Both the position numbers and the translations under genes were made by a program. A stretch of 62,033 nucleotides of DNA from Bacteroidales bacterium (lineage in GTDB: Bacteria; Bacteroidota; Bacteroidia; Bacteroidales; UBA932), in NCBI GenBank assembly GCA_022508605.1, contig JAFLUX010000006.1, positions 1 to 62,033 of the forward strand, written 5' to 3'. Every line of letters begins with the position of its first letter. Within the stretch, counting starts at the first letter, position 1. Shown piece after piece: positions 44,618 through 53,377 of the stretch. The notes beneath the pieces are model-generated. The model searched no databases. It was not told the DNA's origin and saw nothing but the letters and a program-made list of their open reading frames with translations.

Positions 44618-45505
44618 TCAGGTACGGGAATTGAAACGCGCCAGGACAGCCTGGGCGTAGGTTTTGGATACGGGTATGCGCGGAATCACATCGCTTCCCA
44701 GGTCGATGCCGTAGCCGTCCTTGGACGATGTAAGTATGCGCACCTTGCGTATGTTTATTATGTATTTCCGGTGACAGCGCACGAGGTCGCTGTCGGCAAA
44801 ACTTTCCTCGACAGTCTTCAGGCGGCAGCGGAGCATGTATTTTTTCATGTTTCCGCCGCTGTCTGTATACCAGACCTGTATATAGTTGTCGTCCGACTCT
44901 ATAAGATACAGATTGTCCGGACTTATGGAGAACTTGAGCGCGCCCCCGTTGTCGAACAGGGTTATGCGCTGCTCCCCTCCCGGAGTCACCGGAGTGTCCA
45001 CCACGACGCTCTTGTAGTCCATCAGGCGTATGGTCTTGTCCTTCTCCTCGATGAGAAGATACTGGGTGACCAGCGCATAGGGCACGCCGAGGGAAATCAG
45101 GCTGTACACCACGGCACTGAGGAACAGACTGCCGAAGGCCATGTCCTCGAGGTCGATGATGCCGAAACGGCTGCCTTCTATGGTGAAGAATGAGTAGATG
45201 AGGGCTATTAGGAGCACTTCGGCCATGTTCCACAGCACCACATGCCCCGTACTGAGCCCTGAAGAGCGAAGCATGTACAGCCCCACCTTACTGGATATCA
45301 CCACGGAAACGGCTATCAGATAGAATACCAGGGTAAACATGAACGCAGTCCCGCCCCCGAGCTGGAACCAGGCATTGTGCGAGAAAGGTATGCAGACAAG
45401 AAGGAACACCAGCGAGAAGAATGCCGTAAAGGTTACGGTCAAAACCAGCTGATGCTTGCCCAGCAGAAATGCCGGATACCGTTCGCCGAGTGAGGACCTG
45501 GCCAT
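44618..45505 (-). CDS. Membrane-bound LytTR-family transcriptional regulator
   Basis: A 295-residue protein: four N-terminal membrane segments (residues ~20-165) and a C-terminal LytTR DNA-binding domain (~190-295) with the motifs I-E-S-D-D-N-Y-I-Q-V-W-Y and V-R-C-H-R-K-Y-I-I-N. It has no receiver domain, so it should respond directly to a membrane signal. It lies between prfA and the DUF4293 gene in one operon. Confidence 0.88.
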   Translation of the reverse strand: MARSSLGERYPAFLLGKHQLVLTVTFTAFFSLVFLLVCIPFSHNAWFQLGGGTAFMFTLVFYLIAVSVVISSKVGLYMLRSSGLSTGHVVLWNMAEVLLIALIYSFFTIEGSRFGIIDLEDMAFGSLFLSAVVYSLISLGVPYALVTQYLLIEEKDKTIRLMDYKSVVVDTPVTPGGEQRITLFDNGGALKFSISPDNLYLIESDDNYIQVWYTDSGGNMKKYMLRCRLKTVEESFADSDLVRCHRKYIINIRKVRILTSSKDGYGIDLGSDVIPRIPVSKTYAQAVLARFNSRT

Positions 45506-45514
45506 TCTCCCCCG

Positions 45515-46603
45515 CTATTCCCCAGCCTCTTTCAGGCGTTCTGCATTCTCCGCAATCTGCAGCTGGTCTATGCACTCCTGTATGTCGCCGTCCATGAATA
45601 CAGGCAGGTTGTACATCGACCAGTTTATACGATGGTCCGTGACTCGTCCCTGCGGGTAATTGTATGTGCGTATCTTGGCGCTGCGGTCGCCGGTGCTGAC
45701 CATGGTCTTGCGTTTGGCCGCGATGCCGTCGAGATATTTCTGGTGCTCGAGATTGTACAGTCGGGTACGAAGTTCCTCGAACGCCCTGTCCTTGTTCTTG
45801 AGCTGGGAGCGCTCTTCCTGACACTGGACGACGAGCCCCGAAGGGATATGGGTCAGGCGCACGGCGGAATAGGTGGTGTTGACTCCCTGTCCGCCGGGGC
45901 CGGACGAGCAGAAAAGGTCGAGCCTTATGTCGTCCCAGCTGAGGTCCACATCGAACTCTCCGGCCTCCGGGAACACGGCCACGGAAGCCGCCGATGTCTG
46001 GATGCGGCCCTGCGTCTCGGTCTGGGGCACCCTCTGCACCCGGTGCACCCCGGACTCATATTTCATCACCCCGTACACGCCGTCGCCGCCGCTGAGCTTG
46101 AACACTATCTGCTTGAAGCCGCCTGATGTTCCGGGCGCCTGGTCGGTGACCTCCAGCCTCCACCCGCGGGACTCGGCGAAGTGCTGGTACATGCGGAACA
46201 GGTCTCCCGCAAAGATGGCCGCCTCGTCGCCGCCAGCGCCGCCGCGGATTTCCACGATGGCATTCTTGGAATCGTCCGGGTCGGCCGGGATGAGCAGGAG
46301 TTTGATATTCTGCTCTATCTCGGGAATCTTCGGCTCCAGTTCGGAAAGCTCCTCGCGGGCCATCTCCCTCAACTCGTCATCCTTTTCGTTGGCCAGGATA
46401 TCCTTTGCCGACTGTATGTCCTCAAGGACACGTTTGTAGTCGAGCCCGGCATTGATGATGGGCTCGAGTTCCTTGTAATCCTTGTTGAGCTGCACGTATT
46501 TTTTCATGTCGGACATGACAGAAGGGTCCGACAGCTGGTCCTGTATGGACTGGAATTTTCCTCTCAGGGAAAGAACTTTTTCAAGAAGCGTATTCTCCGC
46601 CAT
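45515..46603 (-). CDS. prfA: Peptide chain release factor 1
   Basis: A 362-residue class I release factor with G-P-G-G-Q-G-V-N (GGQ, peptidyl-tRNA hydrolysis) and [14 protein letters not shown], containing the stop-codon-reading P-x-T. It reads UAA and UAG. The ATG is 3 nt after the upstream gene stop. Confidence 0.97.
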   Translation of the reverse strand: MAENTLLEKVLSLRGKFQSIQDQLSDPSVMSDMKKYVQLNKDYKELEPIINAGLDYKRVLEDIQSAKDILANEKDDELREMAREELSELEPKIPEIEQNIKLLLIPADPDDSKNAIVEIRGGAGGDEAAIFAGDLFRMYQHFAESRGWRLEVTDQAPGTSGGFKQIVFKLSGGDGVYGVMKYESGVHRVQRVPQTETQGRIQTSAASVAVFPEAGEFDVDLSWDDIRLDLFCSSGPGGQGVNTTYSAVRLTHIPSGLVVQCQEERSQLKNKDRAFEELRTRLYNLEHQKYLDGIAAKRKTMVSTGDRSAKIRTYNYPQGRVTDHRINWSMYNLPVFMDGDIQECIDQLQIAENAERLKEAGE

Positions 46604-46606
46604 AAA

Positions 46607-47728
46607 TCATTCTCCTATTTTCTTGATGTAGCATCGCCTGCGCATGAAAGGCTCGCGTTCATAGCTGTTCCATATATTCACTGCGCTGTTCGACTCGATT
46701 TGCGGGTTGGTTATGGCCCAGCGGTTGCCTATCTTTATGGCCTTGTCCGCCATTTCTTTGTAATAGACGGCAGAGACGCCCCTGTTCTGCCACTCTGGCA
46801 CGGCACCGTTTACCATGAGGTCCGTAGTTTCGTAATCGTTCAACGCTTTCAGCAGATGAATCCATCCGAAGGGGAAAAGCCGTCCCTTCGCCTTTTGCAG
46901 GGCCTTGGATATGCTCGGGAAAGATATGCCGAAGGCGACTATCTCGTCATTCTCGTCGAGCAGCAGGCAGCTGGCCTTGTCGGAGACGAAACGCATGCTC
47001 ACGGATGCCTCCTCCTCTATCTCCGCGTCCGTGAACGGGATGAAATTGTACACGGTGCTGGAGAAGCTGTCGCTGTAGACGTGGAAGAACTTGCGTACCA
47101 GCGCCTTGTCTTTCTTGAGCTTGTCCAGGCTGCCGAAATGCAGATTGTAACGCTCCTCGACTATCTTGGCCACGCGGCGGGCCTTTTCGGGCACGCCATG
47201 GTCAGCGACAATCTTGTACTGCACCCAGTCGCACTCCTTCACGAAGCCGAGCCGCGTCATGAAGTCGTTATAGTACGGGAAGTTGTAAAGGCAGTTGAAA
47301 GGCGGGACATTCCCGAAGCCCTCCACGAGCATGCCCTGCTTTCCGAGCGTGTTGTAATAGAGCGGGCCATGGATTTCCGTCATCCCCTCCCCGGCCGCCC
47401 AGCTTTCGGCCGTTTCCACGAGCAGGCGCGCCACCTCGAAATCCTCGATGCAGTCGAACCATCCGAAGCGCACCCTGGCCGTGCCGTACCTTTCATTGTA
47501 GCGGGGGTTTATCATGGCGCAGATGCGCCCTGCAACCCGACCGTTCTCATCCCGCACAAGCCACATCCTGCGCTTGCAGTATTCGAGCGAAGCCGCCTTG
47601 GTCAGGCTGTGCACCTGGTCTGAATGAAGGGCAGGGACGTACTGCGGACAATCCCGGTAAAGCCGGTCCGGGAACTTTATGAAGCTCATCAGATCGGCAC
47701 GGGTCTTAACTTCCAATACTTTGTACAT
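46607..47728 (-). CDS. Acetyltransferase-fold (GNAT-like) protein
   Basis: A 373-residue soluble protein resembling the N-acetyltransferase-like YghO group. Features include R-I-C-A-M-I-N-P-R-Y-N-E, G-P-L-Y-Y-N-T-L-G-K-Q-G, P-Y-Y-N-D-F and the C-terminal N-P-Q-I-E-S-N-S-A-V region. Substrate unknown. The ATG at 47728 fits the promoter; a start at 47737 would lie inside the -7 box. First gene of the prfA operon. Confidence 0.7.
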   Translation of the reverse strand: MYKVLEVKTRADLMSFIKFPDRLYRDCPQYVPALHSDQVHSLTKAASLEYCKRRMWLVRDENGRVAGRICAMINPRYNERYGTARVRFGWFDCIEDFEVARLLVETAESWAAGEGMTEIHGPLYYNTLGKQGMLVEGFGNVPPFNCLYNFPYYNDFMTRLGFVKECDWVQYKIVADHGVPEKARRVAKIVEERYNLHFGSLDKLKKDKALVRKFFHVYSDSFSSTVYNFIPFTDAEIEEEASVSMRFVSDKASCLLLDENDEIVAFGISFPSISKALQKAKGRLFPFGWIHLLKALNDYETTDLMVNGAVPEWQNRGVSAVYYKEMADKAIKIGNRWAITNPQIESNSAVNIWNSYEREPFMRRRCYIKKIGE

Positions 47729-47734
47729 AACCTG

Positions 47735-47742
47735 CAAATTTA
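47735..47742 (-). promoter_or_regulatory. -7 box (TAAATTTG) of the prfA operon
   Basis: The minus strand reads TAAATTTG ending 6 nt before the ATG at 47728 and abutting the tcdA stop. Confidence 0.55.
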
Positions 47743-48468
47743 CTAATTATCTTCCAATCCGACAATATGTCCCACCATGGTCTGGGCGCACACGCAGCCG
47801 AAAACCGCAGGCAGCCACGGGAGAGTGCCGGTCTGCGATTTTTTGTTGCGGCTCGCTTCGAGCACCACGGACGAACGGTCGGGCGTCTCGGAAGAAAACA
47901 CGGCCGGGAATCCGTCGTTTATGCCGAGTTTGTGGAGCCGCTTGCGCAGCATGCGTGCAAGAGGGCACTGGAAGGTGCGGGAGATGTCGTCCACCCTCAC
48001 CTTCGTGGCGTCTTTCTTGGACCCGCTGCCCATGGAGCTGACTATGTATATGCCCCTGTTCAGGCAATACTGTATGAGGGCGATCTTGGGGCTGAGCGTA
48101 TCTATGGCATCCACAATGCCGTCCGGGGAGTAGCCGTCGAGTATGCCTGGCAGGGTGTCTTCATGTACATATTCGCGTATGCAGACTATGTCGATGAGCG
48201 GATTTATGTCCTTAAGCCTCTCCTGCATGACATCGCATTTCGCACGGCCGAGCGTGGAGTGCAGGGCGGGCAGCTGGCGGTTCATGTTGCTCAGGGCCAC
48301 CGTGTCTACGTCTATAAGCAGCATGTGCCCCACTCCGGCCCTCGCCAGCATTTCAGCGGCCATGGCCCCCACACCGCCGAGTCCCACGACGGCGACGGTG
48401 GATGCCGCCAGGGCCGCCAGCCTGTCTTCACCCAGAATGAGCGCGCTTCTCTCCTGCCAGGCTTCCAT
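47743..48468 (-). CDS. tcdA: tRNA threonylcarbamoyladenosine dehydratase TcdA
   Basis: A 241-residue ThiF/E1-type adenylating protein with the G-L-G-G-V-G nucleotide motif, N-R-Q, D-A-I-D-T-L and the C-terminal K-V-R-V-D-D-I region of TcdA (formerly CsdL/YgdL). It cyclises t6A37 on tRNAs. It overlaps the S9 peptidase stop by 1 nt. Confidence 0.93.
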   Translation of the reverse strand: MEAWQERSALILGEDRLAALAASTVAVVGLGGVGAMAAEMLARAGVGHMLLIDVDTVALSNMNRQLPALHSTLGRAKCDVMQERLKDINPLIDIVCIREYVHEDTLPGILDGYSPDGIVDAIDTLSPKIALIQYCLNRGIYIVSSMGSGSKKDATKVRVDDISRTFQCPLARMLRKRLHKLGINDGFPAVFSSETPDRSSVVLEASRNKKSQTGTLPWLPAVFGCVCAQTMVGHIVGLEDN

Positions 48469-50660
48469 CAGCGCATCCAGCGTTCAAGCCACTCGAAAAA
48501 GGTTCTCTGCCAGTAGAGGGCGTTCTGGGGCTGCAATATCCAGTGGTTCTCATCCGGGAACACCACGAGTTTGCTCGGCACACCCATCATCTGGGCGGCA
48601 TTGAAGGCGGCCATGCCCTGCTCGTAAGGGATGCGGTAGTCCTTCATGCCGTGTATGCAGAGTATGGGCGTGTGCCACTTCGTGACCATGGACGAAGGAG
48701 AATTGGCGTAGTGTCTGCGCGCCAGCGGATTATCCGCATACGGGGCTCCCGCCTGCTGCATTCCGCCGAAAGTTATGCCGTCGCCCGAGGGGCCGGTGAG
48801 GCCGGGCTCGTATGCATATTCCGTCAGGCCGCCGTTATCCCAGTTCGCGAACCACATTTCTTCGGTGGTAAACCACAGCTGGGCCTCGTCGAAAATGCCG
48901 GCATGGGCTATGAAACAATCGTACAGGTCGCCGTGCAGCCCCTCCAGCATGTATGCCGAATATCCTCCGTAGGACGCTCCCACGCATGCCAGCTTGCCCA
49001 CATAGGGCTGGCTCTTGATATACCGGCCGGCGCTGAGATAGTCCTGCATGTTCAGGCCGCAGTAGTCTCCGCTGATTTGTTCTTTCCATGCCTGCCCGAA
49101 TGCCGTGGTTCCCCTGCGGTTGGGCATTATGACTATGTACCCCTGCTGGGCCATCAGCCTGTAGCACCAGCGGTAGCTCCAGTCCTGGGAGTTGCTCCCC
49201 TGGGGGCCTCCGAGCACTATCTCTATGGCAGGATAGGTCTTCGAAGGGTCGAACTCAGGAGGATAGAGCACCCAGCACTGCATCTGCTTCCCGTCCACGG
49301 TCTCCACATACACGCTCTCGCTGCGCGGCTCGCCGAGTCCTGACAGCAGGCGGGAATTGACGCCGGTAATGGGCGAGAATGCCGCCCCGGAAGGGTCTAC
49401 GGAGACGAGCTCGAGGGGGAAATTCAGGGAGTAGTAGCTGGCAAGCAGCCGGGCCGGCTCACCTTCTCCCGCAAATCCGAAAGGACTGAAGAAGTCGTAT
49501 TTCCAGTCGGGCGGCGTCACGCGGGTAAGTACATCCTGCATGTCCACCTTGAAAATCGCCTGCACACCGTCGATGAGGGCGTTGAAATACAGCTCGTCGC
49601 CGTGCCACACAAGCCCTGCGGCATCCCTGTCGAGAGAGGCTGCGTACTGTTTGGCCGCGCTGAATTGCAGTCCCTGCTCGCCGGCACTGCATTCGCATAT
49701 CATAATCCTCTGCGCATCGGCCTCATATCCGTCACGGGGCATGGACACCCAGGCAAGCCTGCTGCCGTCCGCGTTCCATACCGGGTCCGTATCATAGCCG
49801 CCGCCGTTGCTCACGCTGACAGTAGTGCCGCCGGCCGTGTCGTAAACAAAAATGTCGGTATTGGTGCTGAACGCATACTGCTTGCCGCGCAGTTTGCGGC
49901 AGGAGTAGGCTATATAGCGTCCGTCCGGCGACCAGTCGAGCTGTTCCACGCCCCCGAAAGGTTCGGCAGGCAGTTCGAAAAGTTCGTCGGGGCCGAGTAT
50001 GTCGACAGAATTGCCGGGGGTAATCATGCCGCCGTCCAGCGAGGCCACATAGCTGCGCGGGATTTCGCTTACCCAATGGTCCCAGTGCCTGTACATCAGG
50101 TCTTCGGTGGCATATGCCCGCGCCTTGTCGAGCGCAGGGTCGCTGTCGGAAGGCTGCACGACTCCCGGATTCTTGATGGTGGAAGTGTAGATGAGGCGGC
50201 TTTGGTCGGGCGAGAGCTTGAATTCCCCCACTCCCGAGGGCACATCGCTGAGCTGAACTTTCTTTCCGAGACGGTTTCCGTTGAGCGGAGCCTTCCATAT
50301 CTGCCCGCCCTGCACGAAGAACAGGGACTTGCCGTCCTTCGACCAGCGCGCATTGGTCACGCTGCTCCCATAGCGGGAAATCTGAACGTTGCCGCTGCCG
50401 TCCGTATTGCAGAGCCACAGGTTGCGGCAGCTGCGGTTGGCGGAAATATCCGTGTACGACACTCCGTAAAGTATCCTGCTGCCGTCCGGGCTCAGCTGCG
50501 GGTCGCTGAGGCGTCCGAGGCTCAGCAACAGTTCCGGTGTCATCACCCCGTTCTCCACGGAGATTTCAGAGGGTCCTATGTAGGCGGCGCCCTCGCCCGC
50601 CTGTTTTCCGCAACTCATAACCGTGATGGCGGCGCAGAGGCCGATGATGTGTTTCTTCAT
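48468..50660 (-). CDS. Prolyl oligopeptidase (S9) family lipoprotein
   Basis: A 730-residue exported peptidase with lipobox V-M-S-C (Cys17). Residues ~35-450 are a beta-propeller with WD40-like repeats (L-S-P-D-Q-S-R-L-I-Y, W-S-P-D-G-R-Y-I-A-Y), then an alpha/beta-hydrolase domain with the nucleophile in G-A-S-Y-G-G-Y-S, the Asp in H-G-M-K-D-Y-R and the His in D-E-N-H-W. It removes peptides from short substrates, like dipeptidyl peptidase IV or acylaminoacyl peptidases. Overlaps lemA by 4 nt. Confidence 0.93.
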   Translation of the reverse strand: MKKHIIGLCAAITVMSCGKQAGEGAAYIGPSEISVENGVMTPELLLSLGRLSDPQLSPDGSRILYGVSYTDISANRSCRNLWLCNTDGSGNVQISRYGSSVTNARWSKDGKSLFFVQGGQIWKAPLNGNRLGKKVQLSDVPSGVGEFKLSPDQSRLIYTSTIKNPGVVQPSDSDPALDKARAYATEDLMYRHWDHWVSEIPRSYVASLDGGMITPGNSVDILGPDELFELPAEPFGGVEQLDWSPDGRYIAYSCRKLRGKQYAFSTNTDIFVYDTAGGTTVSVSNGGGYDTDPVWNADGSRLAWVSMPRDGYEADAQRIMICECSAGEQGLQFSAAKQYAASLDRDAAGLVWHGDELYFNALIDGVQAIFKVDMQDVLTRVTPPDWKYDFFSPFGFAGEGEPARLLASYYSLNFPLELVSVDPSGAAFSPITGVNSRLLSGLGEPRSESVYVETVDGKQMQCWVLYPPEFDPSKTYPAIEIVLGGPQGSNSQDWSYRWCYRLMAQQGYIVIMPNRRGTTAFGQAWKEQISGDYCGLNMQDYLSAGRYIKSQPYVGKLACVGASYGGYSAYMLEGLHGDLYDCFIAHAGIFDEAQLWFTTEEMWFANWDNGGLTEYAYEPGLTGPSGDGITFGGMQQAGAPYADNPLARRHYANSPSSMVTKWHTPILCIHGMKDYRIPYEQGMAAFNAAQMMGVPSKLVVFPDENHWILQPQNALYWQRTFFEWLERWMR

Positions 50661-51208
50661 ATTTTGAGCGATGGCATGTTTTTCTTGGCGGCGTCTTCCT
50701 TCAGGTACTGCTTTTCCGTGAAGTGGAAGACGGATGCGACTATGCTGTCCGGGAGCTGCCGCGTGAGGCGGTTGTAGCGTGTGACGGCATCATTGTAGAC
50801 CATGCGGCTCATGCGCACCTGGTTCTCATAGGAGTTCACGGAATCCATGGCCTGGCGATATCCGGCATCCGCCTTGAGCGACGGATACTGTTCGGCAAGC
50901 ACGGCGATGCGGGTGGCAACGGCAGAGAGTTTGTCTTCCTGCTCCTGGGCTTCTTCCGCGGAACTGCCGGAGTTTATTCCGGAACGGGCGGAGATGACGT
51001 CCCTGAGGGTGTTGTATTCGTGCTCATTGTAGGATTTAAGCAACTCCACAAGTCCGGTGAGGGCATCCCAGCGGCTTGACTGCTGGACGCCTATCTGGCT
51101 CATGGCATTGCCTGTAAGTTCCTCTGCGCCGACCAGTTTGCGCTGGACGGAAATGAACCAGAGGACAAGCAGCGCTATGGCTGCGACGATGATGATGGTC
51201 GAAATCAT
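50657..51208 (-). CDS. lemA: LemA family membrane protein
   Basis: A 183-residue protein with an N-terminal membrane anchor and a helical domain containing the family pattern V-Q-Q-S-S-R-W-D-A-L-T-G-L-V-E-L-L-K-S-Y, then A-E-Q-Y-P-S-L-K-A-D and Y-N-x-x-V-T-R-Y-N. LemA proteins are linked to membrane stress and TPM or peptidase genes in many bacteria, but the activity is unclear. First gene of the lemA-S9-tcdA operon. Confidence 0.9.
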   Translation of the reverse strand: MISTIIIVAAIALLVLWFISVQRKLVGAEELTGNAMSQIGVQQSSRWDALTGLVELLKSYNEHEYNTLRDVISARSGINSGSSAEEAQEQEDKLSAVATRIAVLAEQYPSLKADAGYRQAMDSVNSYENQVRMSRMVYNDAVTRYNRLTRQLPDSIVASVFHFTEKQYLKEDAAKKNMPSLKI

Positions 51209-51236
51209 GGCAATTTTTTGTGCAATTATAATAATT

Positions 51237-53348
51237 TTATGAAATTTTGCTGTAGTCTTCTATCTCGTATTTTCCCTTGCGCAGCTCGCGGGCAAGCACG
51301 GAATTGCCGGGGGCCGAAAGAGAAGGGTCCGCATCCAGCACGCCCATGGCGCAATCCCGCGCATCTTCGAGCAGGCGCGCGTCCTTCACTATGGAAGCGA
51401 TGCGCAGGTTCACCGGCAGGCCGCTTTGCTGCGTACCTTCAAGGTCTCCGGGGCCGCGCATGCGCATGTCCTCCTCGGCGATTTCGAACCCGTCCTCGGT
51501 CCTGCACATCAGTTCCAGACGCTGCCGGGCCTCACGGCTGGTTTTTTGATCCGTAACCAGTATGCAATAGGATTTCTCCCCTCCGCGGCCGACCCGCCCC
51601 CTGAGCTGATGCAGCTGGCTGAGTCCGAAACGCTGGGCGCTGCGTATCACCATCACGCTCGCATTCGGAACGTCCACGCCTACCTCTATTACCGTAGTGG
51701 AAACGAGTATATGCGCCCGGCCCTCTGCGAATGCCTTCATGTTGAAGGCTTTCTGCTCATTGCTCTGCTGCCCGTGGACTATCGCCACCTTGTAGCCCTC
51801 CGAAAGAGGGAACGCAGCCGCTATCTCCTCATACCCTTCTTCCACATTGCTGACGTCCTCCATCTTTTCGTTTATGAAAATCATGGGATACACCACGAAC
51901 ACCTGGCGTCCGAGGGCTATCTGTTCGCGCATGAACCTGTACATGGCAGGCAAGCGGTTCCGGCCCGTCAGAATGGTCTGCACTGGTTTCCGTCCGGGAG
52001 GCATTTCATCTATGACGGAAACGTCCAGGTCGCCGTAAAAAGTCATCGCAAGCGTCCGCGGTATGGGCGTAGCCGTCATCACGAGTATGTGGGGAGCTAT
52101 GCTCCTGCCGCCGGAGACAGGACCTTTGGCCCACAGTCTCGCCCGCTGCCCTACTCCGAAACGGTGCTGCTCGTCTATGACGGCCATACCGAGGGCCTTG
52201 TAGCGCACGGGGTCTTCGAGCAGGGCGTGAGTGCCGACGACGATGCCAATGCTGCCGTCGGAAAGGCCCTCGAGGATGGGGATACGCTCTTTTCGGGTCG
52301 TGCTGCCCGTCAGAAGTGCGCATTTCACCCCTGTGGGGGCAAGGTATTTCTGTATATTCGCATAGTGCTGTGCGGCAAGCACCTCCGTGGGCGCCATCAT
52401 GCAGGCCTGATAGCCATTGCCTATGGCAAGGAGGCAGCTGAGCACTGCCACCATGGTTTTGCCCGAACCCACGTCGCCCTGCAGGAGACGGTTCATCTGG
52501 TGCCCGCCGGATATGTCCGCCCTGATTTCCCTGATGACACGCTGCTGTGCCCCGGTCAGGGAATACGGAAGGGCGTTGAAGCAGGCGTGGAATGCCTTGC
52601 CGACGGACGGCATGGGCAGTCCGTCCTCGGCCCTGCTGCGCACGTAACGCTGTTTGAGCAGGCTGAGCTGGAGGAAGAACAGTTCTTCGAACTTGAGCCG
52701 CCGCCCCGCCGCGGCAAGGGCTTCCTGACTGGAAGGGAAATGTATGTTCTGCAGGGCATAGGCCAGGGGGCACAAGCCGCGCGAGGCGATTATATCCGGG
52801 GGAAGCGTCTCGCGTATTTCCGGAAGGCAGAGGGCCAGCGCGGCACGCTGCAATTTGCACATCACTTTCCCGGTCACGCCCCCTGAGCGGAGCTTTTCGG
52901 TACTCGGATACACTCCGGTAAGAGTGCCCGCGGAGTCGGGATTTTCAAGAGGCGCATCCACCTCGGGATGCACCATGTTCAGACGGCCGTTGTATAACTG
53001 GGGCTTTCCGAAAAAAAGGAACACGCTCCCTGGAGCAAGGCGCTCGTAATTCCACCTGACTCCTTTGAAAAAGACCATCTCCATGCGGCCGGAGGCATCC
53101 TCCACCATTACGCTAAGATGCTTGGGGCTTATCAGGTTGCGCGTGACGACCCGTCCCTGCACCTGCACATAGGCAAGGTCTGCGGAGACGGAGGATATGG
53201 GGACGATGCGGCTGCGGTCTATATAGCGGAAAGGGAAGAAATGAATCAGCTCATCGAGCGTATGGACGTCCAGCTCCTGCTTCAGGAGAGCGGCACGCTT
53301 GGGGCCCACTCCAGGAAGGTACTGTATATCACTGTTCAATTCTCCCAT
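51237..53348 (-). CDS. recG: ATP-dependent DNA helicase RecG
   Basis: A 703-residue helicase. It has an OB-like wedge domain (I-Q-Y-L-P-G-V-G-P-K-R-A near the start), Walker A in G-D-V-G-S-G-K-T, a D-E-Q-H box (V-I-D-E-Q-H-R-F-G-V) and C-terminal helicase motifs. It remodels stalled forks. The start is the ATG at 53348; the open frame extends 176 codons further but that part lies over the radical SAM gene in another frame and has no RecG features. Confidence 0.96.
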   Translation of the reverse strand: MGELNSDIQYLPGVGPKRAALLKQELDVHTLDELIHFFPFRYIDRSRIVPISSVSADLAYVQVQGRVVTRNLISPKHLSVMVEDASGRMEMVFFKGVRWNYERLAPGSVFLFFGKPQLYNGRLNMVHPEVDAPLENPDSAGTLTGVYPSTEKLRSGGVTGKVMCKLQRAALALCLPEIRETLPPDIIASRGLCPLAYALQNIHFPSSQEALAAAGRRLKFEELFFLQLSLLKQRYVRSRAEDGLPMPSVGKAFHACFNALPYSLTGAQQRVIREIRADISGGHQMNRLLQGDVGSGKTMVAVLSCLLAIGNGYQACMMAPTEVLAAQHYANIQKYLAPTGVKCALLTGSTTRKERIPILEGLSDGSIGIVVGTHALLEDPVRYKALGMAVIDEQHRFGVGQRARLWAKGPVSGGRSIAPHILVMTATPIPRTLAMTFYGDLDVSVIDEMPPGRKPVQTILTGRNRLPAMYRFMREQIALGRQVFVVYPMIFINEKMEDVSNVEEGYEEIAAAFPLSEGYKVAIVHGQQSNEQKAFNMKAFAEGRAHILVSTTVIEVGVDVPNASVMVIRSAQRFGLSQLHQLRGRVGRGGEKSYCILVTDQKTSREARQRLELMCRTEDGFEIAEEDMRMRGPGDLEGTQQSGLPVNLRIASIVKDARLLEDARDCAMGVLDADPSLSAPGNSVLARELRKGKYEIEDYSKIS

Positions 53349-53352
53349 GCTG

Positions 53353-53360
53353 CAAAAATA
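53353..53360 (-). promoter_or_regulatory. -7 box (TATTTTTG) of recG
   Basis: The minus strand reads TATTTTTG ending 4 nt before the recG ATG. Confidence 0.55.
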
Positions 53361-53377
53361 ACAAAAAGCTGAAGCAG

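Noticed and set aside
44211..45233. A 340-codon open frame on the minus strand
   Set aside because: Only the last 134 codons match the DUF4293 protein. The rest crosses the LytTR regulator gene in another frame.
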